From UBA12018 sp051656605 (lineage in GTDB: Bacteria; Bacteroidota; Bacteroidia; Bacteroidales; CAMTPD01): a stretch of DNA of 64,000 nt. The DNA is taken from positions 1 to 64,000 of the forward strand of contig JBOGCF010000053.1 in NCBI GenBank assembly GCA_051656605.1, written 5' to 3'. The translations under genes and the position numbers were made by a program. Every line of letters starts with the position of its first letter. The first letter of the stretch is position 1. The notes below the pieces were generated by a model. That model had not been told where the DNA came from. It saw only the letters and a list, made by a program, of their open reading frames with translations, and made no database searches. Shown in pieces: positions 41,955-50,833 of this stretch.

Positions 41955-41987
41955 CTTGTTTTTTACGTGGTTTGGCAAGTACACGGA
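41955..41987 (-). ncRNA. preQ1-I-type riboswitch upstream of queC-queF
   Basis: On the minus strand: 5' arm CGTG, a 12-nt loop TACTTGCCAAAC, 3' arm CACG, then the A-rich tail TAAAAAACAAG. Loop bases CTTG can pair with tail CAAG, giving the H-type pseudoknot of the preQ1 class I aptamer. Loop length and the A6 tail match the B. subtilis example. P1 is only 4 bp. The location in the leader of queuosine genes supports it. Confidence 0.78.
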
Positions 41988-42006
41988 AGGTGCTTTCCTT
42001 CGTTTG

Positions 42007-42014
42007 CAAAGATA
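42007..42014 (-). promoter_or_regulatory. Predicted promoter of queC-queF
   Basis: The minus-strand sequence TATCTTTG matches TAnnTTTG, about 20 nt before the preQ1-type aptamer. Confidence 0.6.
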
Positions 42015-42081
42015 ATATTCCAATTTTTTTACTTCTCAGTAAAAAGAGTTAAAAGTGTGATCTGCACAGAATTCTACTTGC

Positions 42082-42117
42082 TGTGCGGCACAAGGTGGGG
42101 TTATTTGTGCAGCACAA
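42082..42117. promoter_or_regulatory. Paired palindromes TGTGCnGCACAA, candidate operator
   Basis: Two near-identical palindromes, 42082-42093 and 42106-42117, lie 24 bp apart on the same face of the helix. They sit 37-79 bp upstream of the fadL-like promoter and about 70 bp upstream of the divergent queC promoter. The regulator is unknown. Confidence 0.45.
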
Positions 42118-42153
42118 AAACGACAAAAGTGTGCGAGTTTAGGAAAATGTTCT

Positions 42154-42161
42154 TATATTTG
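42154..42161 (+). promoter_or_regulatory. Predicted promoter of the FadL-like gene
   Basis: TATATTTG matches TAnnTTTG, 53-60 nt before the start codon. Confidence 0.55.
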
Positions 42162-42213
42162 CGGCGTTTGACAGAGATAGTCATCATTGAAATTATAAAC
42201 TAAATAAGTTTTT

Positions 42214-43506
42214 ATGAAGAAATTAGTTGCTTTAGTATCAGCTTCGTTTATCTCATTCAGTGCGATGGCCGAAGGATATCAGGTTAACTTACAAAGTGCG
42301 AAACAAGCTGGTATGGGACACGTTGGTGTTGCAATGCCATTGGGCGCAGAGAGTATGCACTTCAATCCGGCAGGTCTTACATCTATGAAAGGATCGATCG
42401 ACTTATCGGCTGGTGCTTCGGGTGTATTTACAAACGCAGAATATCAAAACGGAGATATCAAAGCAAAAGCAGATAATGGAGTAAGCACACCTATGTATGC
42501 TTATGCCGGATTCCGTATCTACGATAATTTAGCTGCCGGTATCAGCGTAACGACACCTTATGGTAGCGGACTAAACTGGGGTAAAGACTGGGTTGGTGCA
42601 CACTTGGTGCAAGATATTAATCTTAAATCATTCTCAATTCAGCCTACTATCGCTTACCGTCCTATCGAAGGATTGAGCTTTGGTGCCGGACTTATGATTA
42701 TGACAGGAGATGTGTCTATCTCAAGAGCATTACTTCCCAAAGGAGCTTTAGGGGCATTAAATCCAGACTTGAAAGACGTAGTTCCGGTTTCTGCATCTCT
42801 ATCGGGTAAATCAAAGCTTGGTGTAGGGTTCAATGTGGGTGTAATGTATGACATCAACGAGAAGTTTACAGTTGGTGCATCATACCGCTCAAAAGTAAAA
42901 ATGAAAGTAAACGAAGGAACAGCAGAATTGTCTTACGCTAGCGAAGCAATTAAGAAGTTGTTAGAAGCATCAGGTAAAGTTCCGCCATTGGATCAAGGTA
43001 CTTTTGCCGCACAAATGCCAATGCCATCAAACTTCAATATCGGTGTTACTTACCGTCCTACTGATCGTTGGACTGTGTCGGGTGAAGTTCAGTTTGTTGG
43101 TTGGGCTGCTTACGATTCATTGAACATTAAGTTCTCTGAAAACGTATTGGGTGGTTATGATATTAAAGCTGAAAAGAACTACAAAAATACACGTATCTAT
43201 CGTATCGGTACAGAATACAAAACAACAGAACGTTTAGATCTTCGTCTAGGTGCTTACTTTGATGAGTCTCCAGTTCGTTCAGATTTATACAATCCAGAAA
43301 CACCAGGTATGAACAAATTGGGTCTTACTTGTGGTTTTAGCTTCCGTCCGATTCCAAGACTATCTATCGATGGAGCATTTACTTACACTCATGGATTCAA
43401 GCGTCACGGTTCTTATCCGGACCCAGCGTCTCCAGGAAAAGTGTTCGAAGGTGAATATAAAGTATCTGCATACACACCAACACTTGGCTTGTCATATACT
43501 TTCTAA
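42214..43506 (+). CDS. FadL/OmpP1-family outer-membrane transporter
   Basis: Protein of 430 aa. A signal peptide (cut after SAMA) is followed by the FadL N-terminal hatch segment EGYQVNLQSAKQAGMGHVGVAMP and HFNPAGLTSM, then a 14-strand barrel that ends in an aromatic LGLSYTF. Known: FadL proteins pass long-chain fatty acids and other hydrophobic molecules through a lateral opening. The substrate here is unknown. It has its own promoter and terminator. Confidence 0.92.
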   Translation: MKKLVALVSASFISFSAMAEGYQVNLQSAKQAGMGHVGVAMPLGAESMHFNPAGLTSMKGSIDLSAGASGVFTNAEYQNGDIKAKADNGVSTPMYAYAGFRIYDNLAAGISVTTPYGSGLNWGKDWVGAHLVQDINLKSFSIQPTIAYRPIEGLSFGAGLMIMTGDVSISRALLPKGALGALNPDLKDVVPVSASLSGKSKLGVGFNVGVMYDINEKFTVGASYRSKVKMKVNEGTAELSYASEAIKKLLEASGKVPPLDQGTFAAQMPMPSNFNIGVTYRPTDRWTVSGEVQFVGWAAYDSLNIKFSENVLGGYDIKAEKNYKNTRIYRIGTEYKTTERLDLRLGAYFDESPVRSDLYNPETPGMNKLGLTCGFSFRPIPRLSIDGAFTYTHGFKRHGSYPDPASPGKVFEGEYKVSAYTPTLGLSYTF

Positions 43507-43614
43507 GCTCGGTAAAGACTTAAGATTTTTTCCATACATACCCATTTGAGAACGGGTTAATCAATAATCAGTTCTCAATATATCTAGAAGATTAGATAAA
43601 ATCAACAATAAAAG

Positions 43615-43641
43615 AAGCTCTCAGTCATGAGGGCTTTTTTT
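43615..43641 (+). terminator. Terminator of the FadL-like gene
   Basis: AAGCTCTCA and TGAGGGCTT form a stem around GTCA, followed by TTTTT. Confidence 0.8.
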
Positions 43642-43670
43642 AGTATCTAATCCAGCAAGACTGATAAATA

Positions 43671-43705
43671 AAAAGGGAATCGACGTACGGTATCGATTCC
43701 CTTTT
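43671..43705 (-). terminator. Terminator of the glycogen phosphorylase gene
   Basis: Arms AAAAGGGAATCGA and TCGATTCCCTTTT are perfect 13-mers, 22 bp past the glgP stop. Confidence 0.85.
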
Positions 43706-43727
43706 CTTATTTATGATAACCAATCAA

Positions 43728-46295
43728 TTATCCAATCCAACGTGTATATGCAAAGTCCATACGATTAGGAAGATCAGGATTCTTAGGATAAACACGAAGT
43801 CCAAGCTTATACAATCCAGACTTATCCGGAGAAGTCTCTACTTCATAGTATACAAGGGTTCCTTCTTGTTTTACAACTTTGAATTCTTCTGTTCGTTTCA
43901 ATCGTTGTTCTTTCTTGATATTATCGTATGTAGTAATTACCAAATCGATTCCAAGGTCACCTTCAAGATCTTTTTTATCGAGCACTACTTCAATCTTATA
44001 AGGAGATCCTACTTGCACGCCGCGTTTCTCGAGCTGATGATCCCAAGTAATAGAAACCACTTGGAATGAATCCCAATGAGCAGCAACATTCTCTTTCCAC
44101 AATGCTATCTCTTTAGCTTTAGCAAAGTTATTGATAGAGAGTTTGGCCGAGCGTTCGGCAAGCGGACGATAAAACTTCTGAATATAATCATCCAGCATTC
44201 GTTTGGTTGTATAATCGGGCGCAATCTGGCAAATAGAATTTTTGATATATTGAACCCACTCAGGAGAATATCCTTTACTGTTTTGAGCAAAGTAAAGCGG
44301 AATGATTTTATTCTCAAGCGTATAATATATAGTAGACGCGTCTAACTGATCTTGATACTCTTGATTGTCGTAAGTGCGCTTGTCGGTCAATGCCCATCCG
44401 GCACCTTCTTTATAGCCTTCATACCACCATCCGTCTAGTACCGAGAAATTCAAAACACCATTCATCTCGGCCTTTTCGCCTGATGTACCCGATGCTTCAA
44501 GTGGGCGAGTAGGAGTATTCAACCATACATCTACGCCCGATATTAGTCGGCGAGCCAACCGCATATCATAGTTTTCGAGGAAGATGATCTTACCTAAAAA
44601 CTCAGGACGTTTCGAGATTTCAACAATGTGCTTAATCAAACCTTGACCACCTCCGTCGGCAGGGTGAGCCTTACCGGTAAAGATAAACTGGATAGGATAC
44701 TTTTCATTGTTTACAATCTTTGCAAGTCGCTCAAGATCGGTAAATAGCAAGTGAGCACGTTTGTATGTTGCAAAGCGACGACCAAAACCGATAAGTAATG
44801 CATTCGGGTTGATTTTCTCAAGCACCGACATTGCCGAAGCCGGACTACTTTGTGTGCGTAGCCAGTTTTCACTGTATTGCGCTTTGATATAGTCAATTAA
44901 TCTGCGTTTCAGAGTTTTGCGCAATTGCCATATTTCTTCATCTGGAACTTGCAAAATACCTTCCCATCGTGATTTGTTAGATTGATCAAGGAAGAACTCT
45001 TCGCCGAAGTGTTCAAGATAAAACTTCTTAAACTCCGTAGCCGCCCAAGTAGGCATGTGTACACCATTGGTTACATAGCCTACGTGTAGTTCTTCAGGGA
45101 AATAACCTTTCCATACCGGTGCAAACATGTGTTGCGACACGATTCCGTGCAAATAACTTACACCATTAGCTTCTTGGCAAGTATTCAGTGCGAATACACT
45201 CATCGAGAATTTCTCGTTCGATCCGGGGTTTTCACGTCCCATATCCATAAACTCTTCCCAAGTGATGCCAAGCTTTTCAGGGAATTGTCCCATGTATTTG
45301 CCAAACAGACCTTCGTCGAAGTAGTCATGTCCGGCCGGAACAGGAGTGTGAACCGTATATAGCGAAGAAGCTTTTACCACTTCTTTAGCTTGATTAAAGG
45401 TAAGACCTTCATCAGCGATATAATCGGCAAGGCGTTGCGCATTAATCAATGCGGCATGACCTTCGTTGCAATGATAAACTTGCTTTTTAATACCCAGTTT
45501 ATTTAGCAGAAGAATACCACCGATACCAAGCAAATACTCTTGTTTCATCCGGTTTTCCCAGTCACCACCATACAGTTGATGGGTAATTGATTTGTCCCAT
45601 TCGCTGTTTGCGTCGAAGTCGGTATCCATCAAATAAAGAGAGATACGTCCTACTTTTACCTCCCATACATGTGCATAGACCGTATGTGCCGGAAAAGGAA
45701 CTTCAAGCACAAAAGGCTGACCTTCATCATCGAGAAGTTGGGTGATTGGGAGTTGAGCAAAATCTTGCGGTTCGTAGTTAGCGATTTGTTGGCCATCTAC
45801 GGCAAGCGTTTGAGTGAAATAGCCGTATCGATAAAGGAAACCTACAGCCGTCATATCAATGTTGCAATCACTGGCTTCCTTCAAATAGTCTCCAGCCAAT
45901 ACGCCTAAACCTCCAGAGTAAATCTTCAATATATTTGTAAGACCATACTCCATGCTGAAGTATGCAACAGAAGGCTTGTTTGCATCTGGTGCAACGTCTT
46001 TATATTTTCTGAATTTTTTATATACGGTAGCAACTTCAGCCATCAACTCGGCATCTTCACAGATCTCTTCCATGCGTGAAAATGAAAGTTTTTGAAGCAA
46101 TAGGTGTGGGTTTCCACATGTACTTTTCCAAAGATCTTTGTCTATACGGTTAAAAAGACTCGTTGCTTCGTAGTTCCATACCCACCAAAGATTATCAGCT
46201 ATTTCAGCCAAAGGTTTTAATTGTTCTGGTAGGTTAGAGTGAGAATACACTTCAAGCCAGCTTGGTGTATTTGTATAATTTGTTTTAATTCTCAT
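43728..46295 (-). CDS. glgP: Alpha-glucan (glycogen) phosphorylase
   Basis: Protein of 855 aa. It releases glucose-1-phosphate from alpha-1,4-glucans. It is the AGP subfamily with an N-terminal DUF3417 domain (ends of residues 1-115: SWLEVYSHSNLPEQLKPLAEIADNLWW). The catalytic core has YFSMEYGL, CNEGHAAL and the PLP-binding region EASGTSGEKAEMNG with its Lys. The last ~110 residues form a beta-rich C-terminal domain. It lies 181 bp behind glgA on the same strand and probably belongs to one glycogen unit. Confidence 0.93.
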   Translation of the reverse strand: MRIKTNYTNTPSWLEVYSHSNLPEQLKPLAEIADNLWWVWNYEATSLFNRIDKDLWKSTCGNPHLLLQKLSFSRMEEICEDAELMAEVATVYKKFRKYKDVAPDANKPSVAYFSMEYGLTNILKIYSGGLGVLAGDYLKEASDCNIDMTAVGFLYRYGYFTQTLAVDGQQIANYEPQDFAQLPITQLLDDEGQPFVLEVPFPAHTVYAHVWEVKVGRISLYLMDTDFDANSEWDKSITHQLYGGDWENRMKQEYLLGIGGILLLNKLGIKKQVYHCNEGHAALINAQRLADYIADEGLTFNQAKEVVKASSLYTVHTPVPAGHDYFDEGLFGKYMGQFPEKLGITWEEFMDMGRENPGSNEKFSMSVFALNTCQEANGVSYLHGIVSQHMFAPVWKGYFPEELHVGYVTNGVHMPTWAATEFKKFYLEHFGEEFFLDQSNKSRWEGILQVPDEEIWQLRKTLKRRLIDYIKAQYSENWLRTQSSPASAMSVLEKINPNALLIGFGRRFATYKRAHLLFTDLERLAKIVNNEKYPIQFIFTGKAHPADGGGQGLIKHIVEISKRPEFLGKIIFLENYDMRLARRLISGVDVWLNTPTRPLEASGTSGEKAEMNGVLNFSVLDGWWYEGYKEGAGWALTDKRTYDNQEYQDQLDASTIYYTLENKIIPLYFAQNSKGYSPEWVQYIKNSICQIAPDYTTKRMLDDYIQKFYRPLAERSAKLSINNFAKAKEIALWKENVAAHWDSFQVVSITWDHQLEKRGVQVGSPYKIEVVLDKKDLEGDLGIDLVITTYDNIKKEQRLKRTEEFKVVKQEGTLVYYEVETSPDKSGLYKLGLRVYPKNPDLPNRMDFAYTRWIG

Positions 46296-46476
46296 AGATA
46301 GTAATTTTATAGCAACAAATATTAGTTTACAGTAAATATAGAATATGATTTAATACAATCACTGTTTTTTTCTTATTTCTTGCGTAATAAATCGTTGCTC
46401 ATTTATTTTATACAACAAATTAACCCTCTATAAATGTTTTCCAGAGACATGGATTAACATTTTACAAATTAAAGTA

Positions 46477-48147
46477 TTAATTTGATACTTCCTCCGATGC
46501 TTTACTTAATGCAATGTCGAAAGCTTGCAAGTAATAACGTATAAAGTGCGACCAACAAGCTTGATCGGCCAATGCAAAACATTGTTTACGAATCTCGGTA
46601 CGTTCACCTTTCGACATCTTCGAAAGCTCAATAAGTTCTTTGCTAATTGCAATGGCAGCCTCATTATAATTAAAATCGGTGCGATGAATCATAGCCACAC
46701 CTTTCTTAATGTCGGTTCCCCCCAAAGCCTTGTCGGCCCAAAGTCCGAACCCGGCAAGATTTGTCGTGATAGTAGGAATGCCAAAGGCAATACTTTCGAG
46801 TGGAGTATAACCCCATGGTTCGTAATAAGAAGGGAATACTGTAGCATCGAAGCCGATAAGTAAGTCGTAGTAACTCATATTAAAGATACCGTCACAACCA
46901 TCAAGATAGCAAGGCACAAAGATCACTTTCACGTTCTCTTCCGGTTTGTTGTTCATTTGTAGAAAAGACAAGTATTGCAATATCTTATCGTTTTCTTGTT
47001 CGTAGAGCTCGTGTGTAATGACCGGATTCGGCAGTGGTGCCGATTTGAACATGTCGCGCTCGTCGAGTTTGATTCTTAAATCATCTCTAAATCCTTTTAC
47101 CCAACCCGGCACCATGATAAAGGCTACAATTTCCTTTTGTAAGTCATGATTGGATCGTGTTTGATTCAAAGCCTCGATAAACAAGTCGAGACCTTTGTTG
47201 CGATACTCATAACGTCCACTTGTCGCAATCAGCAATGCATTGTCGGGTATTTTATATCCGAGCAAAGCCTCCGTTACACGGTATAGAGCCTTTCGAGCAG
47301 CTTTTCGTTTCACAACATAGGCTTCCCCTTTTGGGACAAAGTCGTGTTCGAATCCATTTAACGTTACTACATCCGGAGCCTTTTCGAGCAACTGCTCACA
47401 TTCGGTAGCAGTAATGTCACTCACGGTAGTAAAGCAGTGTGCATGATGAGCGGCTTGTTTTTCGACCGAATGCTTAGCTTCCATATTTAGCTCTTGTGCC
47501 ATCTGATCACCATTGTAACCAGATAAATATCCGTAAAGCGGCTTGTTGTTGCCGGCAATAGAGCGTCCTATCGAAGTGGCGTGTGTAATAAAGATGGTAC
47601 CGATAGCGGGCACTTTTTTACGAATATACAATGCACCCATACCAAGCATCCACTCATTGAAGAGTGCCACCACTTTTTTATTTTCGAGGTGATAATAGCG
47701 GTAATAGCTTTCGATTACTAATGCCGCAGCATAAGCAAAGATGCACGATTCGTCGTAGTCGCCATATGCATGAAGGGAGTCAACTCCAAACCAATCCCAC
47801 ATATCGGCAAAGAGTTGATTGCGTTGTGGCATTAAACTCTTGAAGTCTACTAAGACAACAAGAGGAGCACCCGGAATATTCCAGCGACCTACTTTAAGGT
47901 GCAGTTGTTCGTTTTCTTCCGCGTATTTAATCCAATCGACAAATATGTTGGGTTCTTCGATGAAATCTGTTTTCTGGAAAGGTGTGTTTAAGTCAGGGCC
48001 AACAAAGATAATATGGTCATGAAACTGGTCTTGCAATGTCTTGGCCTTTGTAGAAAGCACTGTGTATATACCTCCTACCTTGTTGCAAACCTCCCAACTC
48101 GTTTCGAAGATGTAGTTGGGTTTTGCAGTGTGATTAATTGTATTCAT
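46477..48147 (-). CDS. Glycogen synthase, GT3 (Gsy-like) family
   Basis: Protein of 556 aa. It elongates glycogen from a UDP- or ADP-glucose donor. It belongs to the eukaryotic-type GT3 family seen in Bacteroidetes rather than the usual GlgA GT5, judged from FETSWEVCNKVGGIYTVLSTKA, THATSIGRSIAG and PSYYEPWGYTPLESIAFGIPTITTNLAGFG. It works opposite glgP downstream. A -7 element TATATTTG lies 30-37 nt upstream. Confidence 0.93.
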   Translation of the reverse strand: MNTINHTAKPNYIFETSWEVCNKVGGIYTVLSTKAKTLQDQFHDHIIFVGPDLNTPFQKTDFIEEPNIFVDWIKYAEENEQLHLKVGRWNIPGAPLVVLVDFKSLMPQRNQLFADMWDWFGVDSLHAYGDYDESCIFAYAAALVIESYYRYYHLENKKVVALFNEWMLGMGALYIRKKVPAIGTIFITHATSIGRSIAGNNKPLYGYLSGYNGDQMAQELNMEAKHSVEKQAAHHAHCFTTVSDITATECEQLLEKAPDVVTLNGFEHDFVPKGEAYVVKRKAARKALYRVTEALLGYKIPDNALLIATSGRYEYRNKGLDLFIEALNQTRSNHDLQKEIVAFIMVPGWVKGFRDDLRIKLDERDMFKSAPLPNPVITHELYEQENDKILQYLSFLQMNNKPEENVKVIFVPCYLDGCDGIFNMSYYDLLIGFDATVFPSYYEPWGYTPLESIAFGIPTITTNLAGFGLWADKALGGTDIKKGVAMIHRTDFNYNEAAIAISKELIELSKMSKGERTEIRKQCFALADQACWSHFIRYYLQAFDIALSKASEEVSN

Positions 48148-48176
48148 AATCGTTTTTTCTTTAATTCGATTGCAGC

Positions 48177-48184
48177 AAATATAG
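48177..48184 (-). promoter_or_regulatory. Predicted promoter of the glycogen genes
   Basis: The minus-strand sequence TATATTTG matches TAnnTTTG, 30-37 nt before the glycogen synthase start. Confidence 0.6.
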
Positions 48185-48274
48185 AATTAAAAATGTTTTA
48201 CTATTACTTACAACAAGAATTTGTAGATTTGTATGCCTTATATTCCTTATTTATTCATATAAAATATAAAAGTT

Positions 48275-48556
48275 ATGGCGTCAAGAAGAATTTTGAAAAA
48301 AGAGATCGGTTACAACGTAGCGGAATTATTTGTAGACTGTTTGCTTTGCAAAACGTTTATTCCGGGAGTAGATGCAGAAAAAGCTGATCAAGCAATGGCT
48401 AGCCTATTGGATAGTCAAGATGAGTTCATCGCTCGCGTGCAACGTCCGAATGCAAAGGAGCCAAAACAAGTAAAAGCATATTACAAAAAACTAAGAGCTG
48501 ATTGGGCTGCTAAAGTAGACGAGTTGATCGCAGAGATTTCAGCTTTGACTAAATAA
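48275..48556 (+). CDS. Small conserved hypothetical protein
   Basis: Protein of 93 aa, basic-acidic mixed, all-helical (MASRRILKKEIGYNVAELFVDC..., then AKVDELIAEISALTK). There is no signal peptide. I take it as real because it has a clean start, good composition and sits 5 nt before the acyltransferase gene. A longer overlapping frame at 48013-48387 is in another register and opposes glycogen synthase; it is rejected. The function is unknown. Confidence 0.8.
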   Translation: MASRRILKKEIGYNVAELFVDCLLCKTFIPGVDAEKADQAMASLLDSQDEFIARVQRPNAKEPKQVKAYYKKLRADWAAKVDELIAEISALTK

Positions 48557-48561
48557 TAGAA

Positions 48562-49104
48562 ATGAAGAAAAAGATTAGCAAATTTATTCTCCGTCTCATG
48601 GGATGGAAGATCGGAACGATAATCCCTGATGAACCAAAGTGTGTGATCTGCGTAGCGCCGCACACCAGTAATTGGGATTTTATCATCGGTAAGTTGTTTT
48701 ACGATGCGTTGGGCCGTCAGTCAAACTTCCTGATCAAGAAAGAATGGTTCTTTTTTCCGTTCAATATCTTCTTCAAGTCGATTGGTGGTGTGCCTGTACA
48801 ACGTGGACGCAGAACTTCGGTTACCGATGCAATGGCTAAAGAGTTTGCGACACGTGATCGCTTTCAATTGGCCATTACGCCCGAAGGAACCCGAAAAGCG
48901 GTGAAAGAATGGAAACGAGGCTTTTATTACATCGCAACTAAGGCCAACGTGCCTATTGCGTTGACTTATCTCGACTATGGCAAAAAGGAAGCGGGAATCA
49001 TGAAACTTTTCTATCCTACCGGAAATGAAGAGCAAGACATCGCTGCCATTCGCGCCTGTTATAAAGGGATAAAAGGAAAGAATGCCGACCAATTCATTGA
49101 ATAG
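48562..49104 (+). CDS. PlsC-type 1-acylglycerol-3-phosphate acyltransferase-like protein
   Basis: Protein of 180 aa. The acyltransferase block I is VAPHTSNWDFIIG (HX4D), block II is VPVQRGRR and block III is ITPEGTRK. It is shorter than typical PlsC (~240 aa) and lacks an N-terminal membrane helix, which is common for this Bacteroidetes subfamily. The acceptor is probably lysophosphatidate or a related lipid. It is co-transcribed with the 93-aa gene; the omega-amidase gene follows after 69 bp. Confidence 0.85.
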   Translation: MKKKISKFILRLMGWKIGTIIPDEPKCVICVAPHTSNWDFIIGKLFYDALGRQSNFLIKKEWFFFPFNIFFKSIGGVPVQRGRRTSVTDAMAKEFATRDRFQLAITPEGTRKAVKEWKRGFYYIATKANVPIALTYLDYGKKEAGIMKLFYPTGNEEQDIAAIRACYKGIKGKNADQFIE

Positions 49105-49173
49105 ACGGTCGCGCTTGTTTTCGGTTTGATAATCTTTTGTCTAATGCTATTGTTTTGACAAGTATTACACTGA

Positions 49174-49956
49174 ATGAAATCATCTTTACGAGTAACGCTC
49201 ATGCAAATTACGCCTGAGTGGGAAAATAGTTATAAGAATCTTGATCGGGTCGAAGACCTGGTCAGGATTTTTTCGCTTCAAAGCGATCTGATCGTCCTTC
49301 CCGAGATGTTTACCACCGGGTTTACCATGCACGCGCGCCAACTTGCCGAAGAGAGCGACGGGCCTACCATGCAACGTGTAAAACAATGGGCGGTAAGCTG
49401 CAATGTGGCCATTGCCGGAAGTTTCATCGCAAAGCAAGACGATTGCTTCTACAATCGTGGCTTCTTTGCCTATCCTGATGGAGAGGTTGTTTTTTACGAC
49501 AAGCGGCATTTGTTTCGCATGGCGGGCGAAGACAAAACTTTTACTGCGGGAGAAAAGCAATGCATCGTAGCTTATAAAGGATGGAATATCTGCCTACAGA
49601 TCTGTTACGACCTGCGCTTTCCGGTTTGGAGTCGCAACGTCGACAACGGCTACGACCTGCTACTTTATTGTGCCAACTGGCCGAAGCCCCGTCGCGAACC
49701 TTGGAAAATTTTACTGCCGGCACGCGCTGTAGAAAACTTATCGTACGTGTGTGGTGTTAATCGGGTAGGGAGCGACAACGCAGGTAATATTTATTGGGGC
49801 GATTCGATGGCTATCGATATGAAAGGAGAGATTCTTTGCCATCTTGAAGAAACGGAGCAATGCGTCACTGTAGAACTCGATTACGACAAGTTGCAACGCT
49901 TTCGCGAGAAGTTTGCCTGCTGGAAAGATGCCGACCGCTTTACATTAACGTTATAA
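49174..49956 (+). CDS. Nitrilase-family amidase (omega-amidase-like)
   Basis: Protein of 260 aa. The catalytic triad is visible: Glu in LIVLPEMFTTGF, Lys in VFYDKRHLFRM and Cys in LQICYDLRFPVWSR. The sequence is of the omega-amidase/YafV branch, which hydrolyses alpha-ketoglutaramate and related amides, often as metabolite repair. It lies 3 nt before the channel gene, so they form an operon. Confidence 0.88.
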   Translation: MKSSLRVTLMQITPEWENSYKNLDRVEDLVRIFSLQSDLIVLPEMFTTGFTMHARQLAEESDGPTMQRVKQWAVSCNVAIAGSFIAKQDDCFYNRGFFAYPDGEVVFYDKRHLFRMAGEDKTFTAGEKQCIVAYKGWNICLQICYDLRFPVWSRNVDNGYDLLLYCANWPKPRREPWKILLPARAVENLSYVCGVNRVGSDNAGNIYWGDSMAIDMKGEILCHLEETEQCVTVELDYDKLQRFREKFACWKDADRFTLTL

Positions 49957-49959
49957 AGT

Positions 49960-50787
49960 ATGAATAAACAGGAACTGAAAGATCGCATTCATGAAATCAT
50001 ATTCGAGTCGAATACCAAGGCCGGAAAGGCTTTTGATATCGGCCTGCTTGTTTTTATATTACTAAGTGTAATCTTAGTATTGGTAGACAGTGTAAATGCT
50101 ATTCACGTAAAATACCTGCGGATGATACGCATTTCAGAGTGGGTGATAACCTCTGTCTTTACCATTGAATACATCCTGCGACTCTATTCGGTTCGAAACA
50201 GAAAGAAGTATGCTACCTCTTTCTTTGGCATAGTCGATTTACTTTCAATCTTGCCTACTTACCTAAGCTTGTTCTTTGCCGGTACACACTATCTTGTCGT
50301 GATACGGGCATTGCGATTGCTGCGTATTTTTAGAATCTTCAAACTAAGCGAATACCTTACCCAAGGGTCGTCGATTCTAAATGCTGTGCATCGCAGTTTT
50401 CCCAAGATATTTGTGTTTATGTTCTTTGTAACCATTCTGGTGGTGATACTCGGTTCTATCATGTACGTGGTTGAGGGTACGGTAAATCCCAATATGGACA
50501 ACATACCGCGGTGTATCTATTGGGCCATCGTTACGCTTACGACTGTGGGTTATGGCGATATTACGCCCATTACTTACCTTGGGCAGTTTATCTCGATGAT
50601 CATTATGCTTTTGGGTTACGCCATTATTGCGGTTCCTACGGGTATCATATCTGCTGAGTTTATGCGTCCTAAGGAACCCAATCGGATAACGGGAGAGGCT
50701 TGTCCGGGTTGTGGGGTAGATATCAGCGACGACGATGCCAATTATTGCAAAAACTGTGGTGCGAATCTCGAACGGGAAAATATGTAA
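49960..50787 (+). CDS. Voltage-gated-type potassium channel with C-terminal zinc ribbon
   Basis: Protein of 275 aa with six transmembrane segments. S4 carries regularly spaced Arg residues (RALRLLRIFRIFKLSEYL) and the selectivity filter is TTVGYGDITP (~193-202). After S6 there is no RCK domain. Instead the tail is a zinc ribbon with C248, C251, C263 and C266 (CPGCGVDISDDD... CKNC). It is an inner-membrane K+ channel; the ribbon may gate or anchor it. It is encoded 3 nt after the amidase gene. Confidence 0.92.
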   Translation: MNKQELKDRIHEIIFESNTKAGKAFDIGLLVFILLSVILVLVDSVNAIHVKYLRMIRISEWVITSVFTIEYILRLYSVRNRKKYATSFFGIVDLLSILPTYLSLFFAGTHYLVVIRALRLLRIFRIFKLSEYLTQGSSILNAVHRSFPKIFVFMFFVTILVVILGSIMYVVEGTVNPNMDNIPRCIYWAIVTLTTVGYGDITPITYLGQFISMIIMLLGYAIIAVPTGIISAEFMRPKEPNRITGEACPGCGVDISDDDANYCKNCGANLERENM

Positions 50788-50809
50788 TGTGCAAGTGAGT
50801 TTATTGTAC

Positions 50810-50833
50810 CGTGGCAGATTTAATCTGCCGTGT
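50810..50833 (+). terminator. Small hairpin after the channel gene
   Basis: GGCAGA and TCTGCC flank a short AT loop, 25-45 bp past the stop. There is no good T run, so termination is uncertain. Confidence 0.45.

Noticed and set aside
48013..48387. 124-codon plus-strand frame before the 93-aa gene
   Set aside because: It starts inside glycogen synthase on the opposite strand and ends inside the 93-aa gene in a different frame.
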